From NCBI GenBank assembly GCA_026122225.1, contig JANEZZ010000524.1:329501-393500 (forward strand): a stretch of 64,000 nucleotides of DNA, written 5' to 3'. Below are positions 1-10,048 of the stretch, piece by piece. Positions within the stretch are counted from its first letter, which is position 1, and each line of letters begins with the position of its first letter. Made by a program: the position numbers and the translations under genes. Below the pieces are notes generated by a model, which saw only the letters and a list, made by a program, of their open reading frames with translations, was not told the origin of the DNA and did not search any database. Source of the DNA: Heloderma charlesbogerti (lineage: Eukaryota > Chordata > Lepidosauria > Squamata > Helodermatidae).

Positions 1-85
1 TATTCTGAATGTGTGCAGTTTTGTATTTTAAACTCACTTAAATGATAGTAGTCATGGCTACAGGAATAAAATGAACCTGACTATA

Positions 86-215
86 CTATGGGTTGGATCC
101 AGAGTTAGTCATGCTTAGGACAGACCCATTGAAATGAATGGGACTGAAGTTAGTCAAGATTAACCTGTCCCATTGATTTCAATGGGTCTATTCTAAGCAT
201 GAAGAAGCCCAACAC
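86..215. repeat. short palindromic interspersed repeat (MITE-like)
   Basis: Two inverted copies of a CCCATTGAAATGAATGGG-like palindrome (about 124-142 and 168-186) lie between flanks that are also roughly complementary (ATCCAGAGTTAGTCATGCTTA on the left, TAAGCATG on the right). The same core recurs near 2470, 2755, 46620 and 49380 in this window. The structure suggests a small non-autonomous DNA element. I cannot name its family. Confidence 0.45.
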
Positions 216-290
216 AATATCAGCAACCTAGTATCAGCAACATGAGTCTGGTGCTCAAATGAGCACTGTCTCCATGATGTGTAGATTAGC

Positions 291-423
291 CTCCCCAAAA
301 CCTGGTGCCCTCCAGATGTTTTGGACTTCAATTCCCATGTGCCCCAGACAGCATGACCAATGGTCAGAAATAATGAGAGTTATAGTCTAAAACATCTGGA
401 GGGAACCATGTTGTGGAAGGCTG
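291..423. repeat. palindromic MITE, family D copy 1
   Basis: The left part (CCTGGTGCCCTCCAGATGTT) and right part (AACATCTGGAGGGAACCATG) are inverted complements, so the roughly 130-bp element folds on itself. A second copy lies at 41234-41364 and its mirror at 57737-57867, with the same terminal GGAAGGCTG/CAGCCTTC sequence. It is non-coding and probably a hAT-like MITE; that assignment is inference. Confidence 0.65.
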
Positions 424-606
424 GTGTAGATCCCGACAGTAAAGCCTTTTTCTGCACCCACCAAGGGTTGCCACTGATGTGGAATAGGGCCAGTTCAGCA
501 TCATGGTATCAGGGCAAGGGGTAAATTGAACTACACCTTATGGAGAGAGGTGGGGAAACAACACAAGGCTCCCATTTTTGACAGCAGGCCTGTGTTTTTT
601 GATAAT

Positions 607-993
607 GGGCATCTCTACACCAACCTAAAATCCTGCATTTAAAATGCGGCTTTCTGCTTCCATTTTAAATGCAGGATCACAACAACTCCCTTTTTCACCC
701 ACTTCCTTCCCCCGCCCGCGCCTTTCCCCTTCCTTCTCCGCATACTTGAGTCTTCCATTATCTTTCATTGATCTCACTCCTCTTCCTCCCGCTTTAACTC
801 TTTTCACAGAGGAAACTGAAGTGGAACACAACGGGGTAATTTGATAGCTCATTATCTGCAATCTATTTAAAAATGGAACAAAGGGCATTTAGTGCAGCAG
901 ACGCATTGGATGATCACAGCATCATGTAAAGAGCCCACAAACTTCCGTGAAAGAATCTCAATCGCAGGATAAAAGCTCCATGTGAAGAAAGCC
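607..993 (+). repeat. interspersed MITE-like repeat, family B copy 1
   Basis: This segment of about 390 bp begins GGGCATCTCTACACC and ends with AAAAGCTCCATGTGAAGAAAGCC. Closely similar copies occur at 25821-26198 in the same orientation and at 33761-34145 reversed. Near the left end, two inverted TTTAAATGCAGGAT-type blocks (about 630-680) make a hairpin. Small open frames here are not coding: the same frames are broken in the other copies. Confidence 0.7.
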
Positions 994-1212
994 ACGGTGT
1001 AATTCTACCCTCAGGTCCACTTCTCAGCTGATATTTTATATCTGATCATATAATCTTGGGTGCAGAATGTGACCTATCTGCCTCTTGTATCTATGTTGTT
1101 AAATATGAAGAGCCTGTCAGAAAAAAGAGATGGCAACTGTAAACCAGCACTAGCCTGGTTGAATACACAGGGATTCAAGCCCAGACTCTGAAGAGCAAAG
1201 CACTCAAAGCTC

Positions 1213-1363
1213 TGGACCTGAATGGACAATGTGTCAGTTTTGGTTTCTCCCAGTTTTTTTTTTTTTAAATGAAGTCCTTTTTTGTCCCAAATATGGAGAA
1301 CCTTGCAGGTTTTGATAAATTCTTATCAAAACCAAATTGGAATGAAATTCTCACCCATCCCTA
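1213..1363 (-). repeat. short AT-rich MITE with TA-flanked GGGATG terminus, family M copy 1
   Basis: The right end reads CTCACCCATCCC followed by TA. Read on the minus strand, it starts TA-GGGATGGGTGAGAATTTC. The interior matches, in reverse complement, the elements at 22293-22441 and 22599-22740 (shared blocks TTGTCCCAAA.ATGGAGAA and TTTTGATAA.TTCTTATCAAAA). The left boundary is approximate. The terminus is the same type seen on the large fold-back elements of this window. Confidence 0.6.
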
Positions 1364-1762
1364 GTTAAAAGTTCTTCAAATTGTAGTTTTCCAGTAATAA
1401 TAACAAGAGTATGATCCAGCCAACGTTAACCACATTTAAGTTCCATTCATTGCAATGGGACAGTTAAGCATAGTGCAAATTAAAATTTCTTACATCTGTA
1501 CAGCAAATGCCAAAACAATTTCAATATCATTGGGGTTTCCTTTTGAAATTGATTTTTCCCATAGGTCTGAACATTTACATTCATACCCTAAGAAAAGTTG
1601 TTTGTTTACTGAGCAATGTAAGGAAGCAGGACAGGAGATATTAAACTAGATCTAATATTCCATTAAGTCCATAATCTATGGGATTTAAGTCCCATAATCT
1701 ATGGGATTTAAGATAGCCATGGCTACTCAAGAGTATGACAGAATCAGGGTCCAACCTATTGA

Positions 1763-2064
1763 TTTGTTGTTCAGTCATTAAGTCGTGTCCGCTCTTCGTG
1801 ACCCCATGGGCCATAGCACGCCAGGCCTTCCTGTCCTCCGCTCTCTCCCGGAGTGTGCTCAGGTTCATATTCACTGCATCGGTGATGCTATCTAGCCATC
1901 TCATCCTCTGCCGTCCCCTTCTCCTTTTGCTGTCAATCTTTCCCAGCATCAGGGTCTTTTCCAGTGAGTTTTCTCTTCGCATTAGGTGGCCAAAATATTT
2001 GAGCTTCAGCTTCAGTATCTGTCCTTCCAATGAGCAGTCAGGGTTGATTTCCTTTAGGATTGAA
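1763..2064 (-). mobile_element. BovB (RTE) LINE fragment, 3' end
   Basis: On the minus strand this encodes the C-terminal end of the BovB reverse transcriptase, with recognisable pieces SILKEINPDCSLEGQ, YFGHLMRRE, RRRGRQRMRWLDSITDA and DRKAWRAMAHGVTKS. The 3' tail (ACTGAACAACAAA-type) lies at 1763-1775. Only about the last 100 codons remain, so it is a dead, 5'-truncated copy. It is similar to the C terminus of the longer copy at 18695-20272. Confidence 0.9.
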
Positions 2065-3369
2065 CCTACTGATAGGCATTGCTGATTATCCCATTGCATT
2101 TTTAGAAGTAAAGCAGCAACATTTTGGATGATCAATGCTAAGGAGCACAGTATGTTGTATTCTTAATGTATCACCTATATGGCATATTTCTGGGATAACT
2201 GTATTCATGTAGGATGGTTTGAACAAAATAAAAAGAGTTTCTGGTTGTTATAGTCTGGTAAGCCTTTTTAAAAAAAGAATAAAAATAATTAAAAATAAAT
2301 TTAGAAAATGTATTGCTATGTCAGGATGCTGCTCCACATTTTAATCATGTAGGGTTATTTTAGAGTTAAGTCATTATTAAATATGGGAATAGAACTAAAA
2401 TAATCACATTATTTTAATGCATGCCTTTGGGGTTTATGGCCAGTATCCAATGGTATTCCTACACAGAGTAGACCCATTGAAGTGAATGGCCCTAGTTTAC
2501 GTAGGACTACCATTGGATACTGCCTTTTGATTCCACCCTCCCATAAGCATGTATGGGTGTTCAATCTGTTCCCTGTCCTTCATTTCCTTTAAACCTTCTA
2601 TTGAAGTGCAGGATTACATTCAGACTAAAAGTGCACTCCTATACATGTCTACGCAAAAGTAAGTCCCTTTGAGTTCAGTTGGGCTTACTTCCAGTAAGTC
2701 TGTACCTTTAATTCTGGGGTATAGAATTGCTCTGTAAATTAGTTTCACTTAGTTCCCATTGAAATCAATGGGACCTAAGTACAATGGGATGTAAGCGCAA
2801 CTATCCTAGTCTGGATCCAGCTGACTGCCTTCAGCTTGCACACATGCACACAATTTCTACTGTTTCTGAAGTTCCTTGATATTATTTCTGCATATGATTT
2901 CTGATTTGATCTGTGTTCAACCTGGAAGAGTTATGTCCATATATAGCGCCCTTCCTTTTTCCCATATTAAGCATATAAGCTGTGTATGCTGACGCCCAGC
3001 GAGTTATCTTTAGCACGTAGCGTAGCAAATCTCTTTAAGGATGTTTGCTTTATTTTTTCCAGACCATTTCCATGTAGTGCTTTCTCACTGAGCTGCGTGA
3101 GCTGTTTTTAGTACAAAAGCATCTCCCTGAAGCAGATGGTTGTGTTAGTTCATCTCCCCCCACCCCCGCCCCACTCTCAGGCTGATTCACACAATCTTTT
3201 GGAAGTGATTATACACTGAAGCCATTGTAAGTTTACCTTTTTTGGCATGTGGTTGTCTTTGTGAATTATCTGACCTAGGTTGACTGAAGCACCAGCTCCA
3301 CACACTCTTGGGGAGCCCCCAGTTTGTGCCAGCACATGGGGGGAGGGCTGAGGGGGAGCTCTGAAAGTG
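2065..3369. other. non-coding stretch with a small MITE
   Basis: AT-rich interspersed DNA with no recognisable exon or long reading frame. It includes the 87-bp palindromic element annotated separately at 2438-2524, and CCCATTGAAATCAATGGG-type palindromic motifs at about 2655-2770. A C-rich run lies at about 3157-3173. Confidence 0.5.
2438..2524. repeat. 87-bp palindromic MITE, family E
   Basis: The termini GGCCAGTATCCAATGGTA and TACCATTGGATACTGCC are inverted complements, and the interior contains the GACCCATTGAAGTGAATGG palindrome. It is too short to code for anything and is best read as a MITE. Confidence 0.6.
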
Positions 3370-3880
3370 TAGAGATGTATGAAAGTCACTTACCTTTTCG
3401 AAGGGTGACATTCGTGGTGCGGAGGAGATGCTCCGTCCCTCCCCCTGAAATTCTCTCTGGCCGGCTCCGCTCCGCTCCGCGGAGATTCCGCAAAGCCGCC
3501 AGCCGGGGCCGCCCGCAGCCGGACATCCGGCCACTGGGCAGCCTGCAGGGACGCAAATGGCGGCGGTAAGTAAGTATTTACATAGCCTATCACAGCAAAA
3601 AAAAAACAGCGAATGCAAATGGCAGCGGCTACGGCGGCCGCCATTTGCGTTCCCTTTTTCTTTTGGCCGTTTTAGCCTGCGTAAATATTTATCTAGGCTA
3701 AAACGACAAAAAAAGGGAACGCAAATGGCGGCCGCCATAGCCGCTGCCATTTGCGTTTGCTGTTTTTTGTGGGTTTTTTGCCATGATAGGCTACGTAAAA
3801 ACTTACGTAGCCTATCACGGCTATAATGAGGAAGCGGATGGTGGCCGCAGACGCCATTCGCAAGTCAGTGCGATGTGGCA
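3370..3880. mobile_element. TA-flanked fold-back element FB1, partial (one end only)
   Basis: The left terminus TA-GAGATGTATGAAAGTCACTTACC and the following 200 bp match, in reverse complement, the right end of the element at 9113-9867 (shared blocks TTTTCGAAGGGTGACATT, CCGAAATTCTCTC-like and GGGACGCAAATGGCGG). Inside are hairpins around 3673-3710 and 3784-3821 with the family core TACGTAAA, and inverted ATGGCGGC blocks. An outward-pointing splice-donor-like AGGTAAGT is present on the minus strand at 3388-3396. The opposite terminus is not found; recognisable family sequence stops near 3880, so this copy is deleted or overwritten. Confidence 0.7.
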
Positions 3881-5700
3881 GTGGCTTCGCCATGTCAATG
3901 GCCTGATGGCCATTGGCAATGACCACTATCCCCCATCAGCCAATCAGGAACACTGATGGGCTTTCAGGGACAGACCTTTGGGCAGACCAGAGCAAGAACA
4001 TGTTCCCTCCGGTCTACTCCTGGGCAGTAAATAAAGGCCCATCTTCCCAGCTTTGGCAGCACCATCACCAACACCCACACCTCTCCCACTTCCTACTATG
4101 TATTTCCAAATTTCCAGCTTGCTACAGACAAAAGTTAGCCACCGGTTGATGGGGCTAGGAAGGAATTTTGCTCATAGGCACAATTGGGCTCAGCGGTGTG
4201 GGGATTTTGCCTTCCTTGTAGCCAGGGATGGCCCTGCCATTGCGCGGGGCCATGCACCCGCATCAGGTGGCGGAGCGGACATAGCAACACATCGCACCGC
4301 TTCCTTCTGCCTCCCACCCACCCATTTCAGGAGGGTCCAGAGCCGCCTCCCGCTGCCTCAGCTGCCGCTGCCCACCTGCCCACTCACTTGGCCAGCCAGC
4401 CTCGTGGCTGGCCGCTTGCTCCTGCCTGTCCGGCTGCTCTTACATTGCGGCTCAGTCATAGTGCTTCTGCAAGAGAGAGGTCGCTTCCGCCCCCAACAGA
4501 AATGGAGGCACCACGGGAGTTTGGCGACAGGGCAGCCCCGGCTCCAGGCCTGCCCTGCTCCCACCCGGTACGTGAGAGAGCAGCTTGCCAGTGCTTCCTG
4601 CACCAGCCACCGAGGCAAACACGTGTGGGCAGGGCAGGGCAGGGCAGGGCAGGGCAAGGGGAGCCCTGGAGGCGATGGCTGCAATGGGGGAGGAAGGGAG
4701 CGAGCAAGCGGGTGCAGCCACTTGAGCGAGCATGGGCGGCGGCGCCAGCTCGCTTGAAGCGGCAATATAACTCGGGCAGGGCCTGCTTTGGGCAAGGGTT
4801 TCTCTTGTTTAAAGTATGGGGATGATAATAATGATACATTCAATCCTCTTCATGGTTGGTTGTTGTTGTTCCCTTCAATTCTGTGTTTTCATTGCACATT
4901 TAGGGGAAGGGCTCACACATCGGTGTATGCTGGGCTGGGCTGAATTACTTCTTGCCAGCCCCATTTTTGGTCTTCCCAGCACACAAGCTGGGGTGGGAAT
5001 ATTGGCCAGCAGTCAGGCTGCCTGGTGACAAGGATCTTATGCCCCATCATTACCTGTTGTAGCTGTAACCAATAAGGTTGAGGCCATTTTATCACCCACT
5101 CCTGCCGTCCTGCGTGCGTGAATGTTTGTTGTTCCCTATCCCAATAGACCTCCTTACATTCCACGCTGCAGGCACAAATGGCTTCACTCATACAACTGAC
5201 ATGGTTCCAACTACCATGCATACAGAATACCATGTTAAATGCACGGGCAACTTTGTCCTGAAACAAAATGTCGCCCAGTGCAATTTACATTTCTAAAGGA
5301 CTCTAGGATGTAGCTGATATTGATCAGTCCACAAGATCAGTTTCCCCATCAAAATTGCCCCAAAGAGGCTTGGCTCGGTCATTTCAGTCAAGTAAACCAT
5401 TAGACCAAGAATGAGCGTGGTGCCTGAGCACGTCTTTCTCTGCCCTTTTGCTAAGCCACAGTTTCCGATTAATTCTGAGATGGGAAACTGGTTTGAAATG
5501 AGGAAACTGGTTTGCAGTCAGAGACTGAAGCACAGTTTCTCAGTTTCCCAGGGGAAACTGTGGCTGAACAAACCTCAGATGTCTTGACACAGAGATGGGA
5601 GAGAAAAGGGGACGAAGGTGCACAGAGAGGCAATATTTCGGCTTGGTCCAATAAACCATGGTTGATTACACTGAGATTGTTATGTCTGAAGCAGGCCAAT
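3881..5700. other. GC-rich then mixed non-coding DNA, possible old LTR remnant
   Basis: No exon was recognised. An AATAAA signal is at about 4030, and a stretch near 4145-4230 (GGAAGGAATTTTGCTCATAG, then GGGGATTTTGCCTTCC) has the look of retrotransposon LTR sequence, but no LTR pair or primer site is visible. A (GGGCA)n run lies at about 4625-4656. Long open frames at 4053-4757 and on the other strand follow from high GC content and lack any domain I recognise. Confidence 0.35.
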
Positions 5701-6823
5701 TAGGGATGTCAGAGAATTCCGCCACGGATCTCGGTGAGGCCGAATGCCAGTGCATTCGGCCCCCTGAACTCAGTGGCGGAACGGCCTGCCCCCCCGCCCC
5801 CCCCGCGGATCCCCCCCGAGACGAGACTTACCTGGGGCGGATCTTCCAGGCTGCAGCTCCGGCAGCTCCAGCAGCAGCGGCAGCGGTGGCTGGTCTTCCG
5901 ACCGGCTGCCGCTGCCGCCATTTGCAGACTTGTAAAAAAACAACAACCACGTGATAGGCTACGTAAAGATTTACGTAGCCTATCACGGCTGGGTTTAAAA
6001 AAAAAAACAACGACGACGTGATAGGCTACGTAAAAATTTACGTAGCCTATCATGGCTGGGTTTTAAAAAAAACAAAACACATATGCAAATGGTGGCTGCT
6101 ACGGCCGCCGCCATTTGCGTTCCTTCTTTTGGCCATCTTAATCTACGTAAATATTTACGTAGACTATGACGGCGAAAATAAAGGGGAACGCAAATAGTGT
6201 AGCGAACGCTATTTGCATCCCCTTTTGATTCACCGTTTTAGCCTACGTAAAGATTTACGTAGGCTAAAACGGTGAATTAAAAAGGGACACAAATAGCGCC
6301 CACTACGCTATTTGCGTTCCCCTTTATTTTTGCCATCATAGTCTACGTAAATATTTATGTAGGCTAAGATGGCCAAAAATAAGGAACGCACATGGCGGCG
6401 GCCGTAGCTGCCGCCATTTGCGTACGCGGTTTGTTTGTTTGTTTTTAAACCCAGCCATGATAGGCTATGTAAATCTTTATGTAGCCTATCACGTTGTTTG
6501 TTTGTTTGTTTGTTTTTTAACCCAGCCATGATAGGCTACATAAATCTTTATGTAGCCTATCATGTTGTTTTTTGGTGTGTGTTTTTTACAAGACTGCAAA
6601 TGGCAGCAACGGCAGCCGGTCGGAAGACCAGCAGCCACAGCCGCTGCCGCTGAAGCCGCCGCCACCGCCGCTGCCCGGAACATCTGCCCCTGGTAAGTCT
6701 CATCCTGGGGGGGATCCGCGGGGGGACAGGGGGCGGCAGGCCATTCCACCACGGAGTTCGGGGGCCGAATGCACTGGCAATCGGCCTCACCGAGATCCGT
6801 GGCGGAATTCTCTGACATCCCTA
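5701..6823. mobile_element. TA-flanked fold-back element FB2, complete, seven hairpins
   Basis: Both ends are the same variant: TA-GGGATGTCAGAGAATTCC on the left, and its complement ending CATCCC-TA on the right, with terminal inverted repeats of at least 240 bp. Between them sit seven head-to-head hairpins at about 5951-5986, 6018-6053, 6137-6168, 6231-6274, 6335-6374, 6457-6492 and 6527-6564. Each is built on TACGTAAA..TTTACGTA and they are separated by ATGGCGGC/GCCGCCAT-type inverted blocks. Outward splice-donor-like sequences lie at 5826-5833 (minus strand) and 6691-6698 (plus strand). No transposase frame exists, so it must be non-autonomous. TA at both edges suggests a two-base target duplication, as in the Tc1/mariner superfamily; that class is inference. 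Confidence 0.85.
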
Positions 6824-7740
6824 GTGGTGTGGAGGGGGAAGACTGGGATCCCCCAAAATTAGGGAAAGGGCCCTTCCTCGAACAGAGCCTCCCTCACATG
6901 GAAGGCAGATCCTGGATCAAACCCATAATGTTCAAAATCTTTAGGGTAATTTTTAAGTAAAGTAAACCAATGTTTGCGTGCACGCATGCTCAATCACAAT
7001 TCTGATCTACCTTTGGGTACAGTTATACTTTATTTTTGTGACGTGGCCATGGCATAGTTGACAATTTACTCATCTGTTTTTTACACTTTTAATGTGCCAT
7101 TGCAAATACCTTGTGATTTTGCGGGGAAGGAAGGTTTCTCTTGTTATGAGTGTTTCTGTTGTTATTACTTCTTAAATATAGTAAGTACGTAAACATTAAG
7201 AAGGTCCTTGCCAGCACACTGTACAATCTACATGGACAATATACACATGGGAGAAAAAGGAAATATGGGACTATGCATATGTACAAAATAATCTAAGTTG
7301 TTTAGAGCAGGATGTATCCCAACAACAACAAAGAAAAAAAGATGTGGATTAAGGGGATTTTTAAAGCAAAAAGTGAGGAAACATGCCAGACATTAACAGG
7401 AAGAGAATTTCAAGTATGTAAAGAAAATATCTGAAGCCTAACAAGAAGATCAAAGTGGAACGGTGAAGATTACAAGGCAGAAAATAAGCGAGAGGCCAAA
7501 GATGGCAATACAGAGCTCCAGACCATTAAGGAATGTAACTTTTAACTGGGTACACAAAAGGCAAGATTGCCACTTTTTCTAACAAGTCCTGCTCCAGTGT
7601 TTTGTATAGCATCCTGCCTGGCCTATTAAGGAACTGGAGCATTCCCTAACTGGGAATATAGAGGTAGGAAGGAATGGATTTATACAATAACCATTTTTAA
7701 AACAGCAGTAGGAAGATCCACCAAAGGAGTCTATTGGGCT
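6824..7740. other. non-coding stretch
   Basis: AT-rich sequence with short A-rich runs and no recognisable exon, repeat pair or RNA gene. A TGTTGTTATTACTTC-rich segment at about 7140-7170 is low complexity. Confidence 0.4.
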
Positions 7741-7792
7741 GGTCCATGAAGTCACAAGGAGTCAGAAGCAACTGAACGAATTAACAACAACA
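7741..7792 (+). mobile_element. BovB-type 3' tail fragment
   Basis: The sequence GTCCATGAAGTCACAAGGAG followed by GAACGAATTAACAACAACA is a diverged match to the last 50 bases of the BovB copies in this window. It could be a very short BovB insertion or the BovB-derived tail of a SINE. Confidence 0.6.
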
Positions 7793-8464
7793 TCTCATCA
7801 CAAATTCCCTAAATGCATGCAGGAAGGGAAGGGAAATGAAATTGCTTCTGCTGTCTCAGCCCCTGACCACCATACATTCAGATAAAGATTGGAACAGAGT
7901 GAGTCTACAGCAGAAGGGTAGAGAGATTACACCAGAGTCCTGATTTCACATCCTGATTTGTAGTCAGAGATCAAACCACACTTTCCCAGTTCGGATGCAT
8001 AGAGTAAAATCTGCACCATGCTGACCAGACATACAGCTGAATCCGTAGAGAGTGGGGATGGGGAAAACAGGCATGATCCTACTCCAGCCATCCAAGGATT
8101 CACTCATAAGTATGTTATTTGTGTGAATAAAGGTTTAGCGCTAAGGTCTGCAGGGAATTTGCAACGTGCTGAACATGCTTACAAGCCTCCCCACAATTGG
8201 CAGCCCTGCCTTATCAGGCTTCCTGATCATGGGAAAGGTAGTAAGGATGTTCAGGAGGATGTACTTACAACAGCATCCCACCGCCCACTCCCTTGCAGCT
8301 TTTTGTGCTCAACATGGAAGGATATACAGAGGAGCCAGGCAAGTGGAGATGTTTGAGGAGGGCTTGTATGTGTGCCCTCACCCCCCATCACACTTTTAAC
8401 CCTCACATGCTCAGGCTGAACACCTGCACAGGGCTAAGGTCAAAGCTACAAATGGAGAATGGAA

Positions 8465-8800
8465 TTATCAGTGTGGAGAGAAAGAGAGCTGGTATCTGCA
8501 GGAGAAGCCACCACCCAGGGAAGAGGGAGTGCCTGCTGCTGCTGCTGCTGGTACCACCACCAGCACTGCTCTCCCTGTGGACTTCTGCCTGGCATACTGC
8601 CATTTCCTGCAGGATCAGGCCCCAGGTACTGAGCCAGCTGTGCTGACTACTTCCACCTGTCCCTTCCTGGAGGGGCTATATAAGCTGGCTGGCTCAGGTG
8701 GCCTGAGAGAGCCAGTATCTGCAGAAGAGGCCACCACCCAGGGAAGAGGGAGTGCCCACCCCACCCCCCATCTGTGGACTTCTGCCTGGCAGTATTTGTA
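8465..8800 (+). promoter_or_regulatory. imperfect tandem duplication with a TATA-like motif, possible LINE 5' region
   Basis: A block reading CACCCAGGGAAGAGGGAGTG occurs at about 8512 and again at about 8736, and TGTGGACTTCTGCCTGGCA occurs at about 8575 and 8772. This gives two imperfect units of about 220 bp. A TATA-like CTATATAAGC lies at 8676-8685 between them. Tandem units with promoter motifs are common in LINE 5' UTRs, and an L2/CR1-like LINE follows on the same strand from about 9868, so this may be its 5' region. The link is inference. Confidence 0.4.
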
Positions 8801-9112
8801 AAGGGGATGTGTTGTTTTGATTTTTGTTTAGTTGTTGGTGGGGGGTGGGTTTGGGGGGGATTCTGTTGTGTTTTTAGGGGTGGGTAGCCTGCCTGATAGA
8901 AGGAAGCAAGGGGGTATGTGTCCACCTGACGGAGGCAGGGGGGGAGTGTTGGGGGCCAGAATATACAGAGGCTGGGCAGCAGGTGCTGGCAGAGTGCTAG
9001 GGGCAGGCCATGCCATGCCAGGTAAGGGGAACAAGGGAGAGGTGTGTAATATCTCTCCCCTGTTCTGGGCCTGTTCAGAGCCAAAGGATGGCTGGAGGAG
9101 GTGTGACTCCAC

Positions 9113-9867
9113 TAGGGATGTCAGAGAATTCCATCACGGATCTCGGTGAGGCCGAATGCCAGTGCGTTCGGCCCCCTGAAATCTGTGGCGGAACGAAGCC
9201 CCCCCCCCACGAAATGAGCCCGGAATGGAGCACCTACCTGCTGCCATCCATGCTGCATTGCGAATGGCAGCCACTTTGCGGCCGCCATTCGCTTCTTCCA
9301 TATAGCTGTGATAGGCTATGTAAATACTTACATAGCCTATCAGGGCTAACGCAGGGACGCCATTTGCGTCCCTGTGGAAGCCATGATAGGCTATGTAAGT
9401 ATTTATGTAGCCTATCATGGCAAAACTAAGGGAACACAAATGGCGGCCGCTACGGCGGCCCCCATTTATGTTCCCTTTTTTTTGCTGTGTGATAGGCTAC
9501 ATAAATATTTACATAGCCTATTACGACAAAAGAGAGGGGCACAAATGGCATAGTGGCCACCATTTGCATTCCCTTTTTTTTTTTTTTTTGCCGTAATAGG
9601 TTATGTAAATATTTAAGTAGCTTATCATGGCAAAAAAAAAAAGGAACACAAATGGTGGCCGCCGTAGCCACCGCCATTTGCATTCGCGTCCCTGTGTGGG
9701 CTGCCCAGTGTCTGGGTGTCAAGCTGCGGGCAGCCCCAACCGGTGGCTCCATGGAATCTCCACAGAGCGGAGCCAGCCGGAGAGAATTTCGGGGGGAGGG
9801 ATGGAGTGCCTCCCTCGCACTGCAAATGTCACCCTTCGAAAAGATAAGTGACTTTTGTACATCCCTA
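9113..9867. mobile_element. TA-flanked fold-back element FB3
   Basis: The left end is the FB2 type (TA-GGGATGTCAGAGAATTCC). The right end is the FB1 type (complement of GGGATGTACAAAAGTCACTT) and closes with CATCCC-TA. Hairpins with GTGATAGGCTA..TAGCCTATCA arms lie at about 9308-9342, 9383-9419, 9488-9523 and 9593-9628. The left donor-like site is CAGGTAGG on the minus strand at about 9233-9240. The equivalent right-hand site reads GATAAGT, so its GT is lost. The two different ends make this a hybrid of the FB1 and FB2 end types. Confidence 0.82.
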
Positions 9868-10048
9868 GACTTCCGGCCTTTGTTTGCTGCTCTGCAATGC
9901 TAGGTCTGTTACCCAGAAAACATCTGTCATCCATGACATGATCCGGGATGACGGTGCAGACCTGGCATGTATTACGGAGACCTGACTGGCTGAGGCTGCT
10001 GCTCCAACTCTCGCAGCCATGTGCCCAGCTGGATTTTTGTATGCACAG
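9868..10048 (+). pseudogene. L2/CR1-like LINE, N-terminal endonuclease fragment
   Basis: One frame reads [20 protein letters not shown] then ACITET, typical of the start of the apurinic-type endonuclease domain in L2/CR1-group LINEs (the E in ITETW-type motifs is a metal-binding residue). The codon after ITET is TGA (9983-9985) where these LINEs normally have tryptophan, so the frame is broken. The fragment stops at 10048 exactly where FB4 begins. Across FB4 the frame rejoins at 11267 through the TA target, giving continuous coding sense; the middle of the endonuclease domain is missing, so an internal deletion preceded or accompanied the insertion. The product would have nicked target DNA for retrotransposition. 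Confidence 0.75.

Noticed and set aside
4053..4757. A 234-codon open frame and overlapping frames on both strands as a gene
   Set aside because: The region is GC-rich and open in several frames. The peptides are low in complexity, with no recognisable domain.
5951..6564. CRISPR-like array, because of regularly spaced palindromic repeats
   Set aside because: The repeats are self-complementary and alternate in sequence, the spacing is irregular, the intervals are themselves inverted repeats, and the genome is vertebrate.
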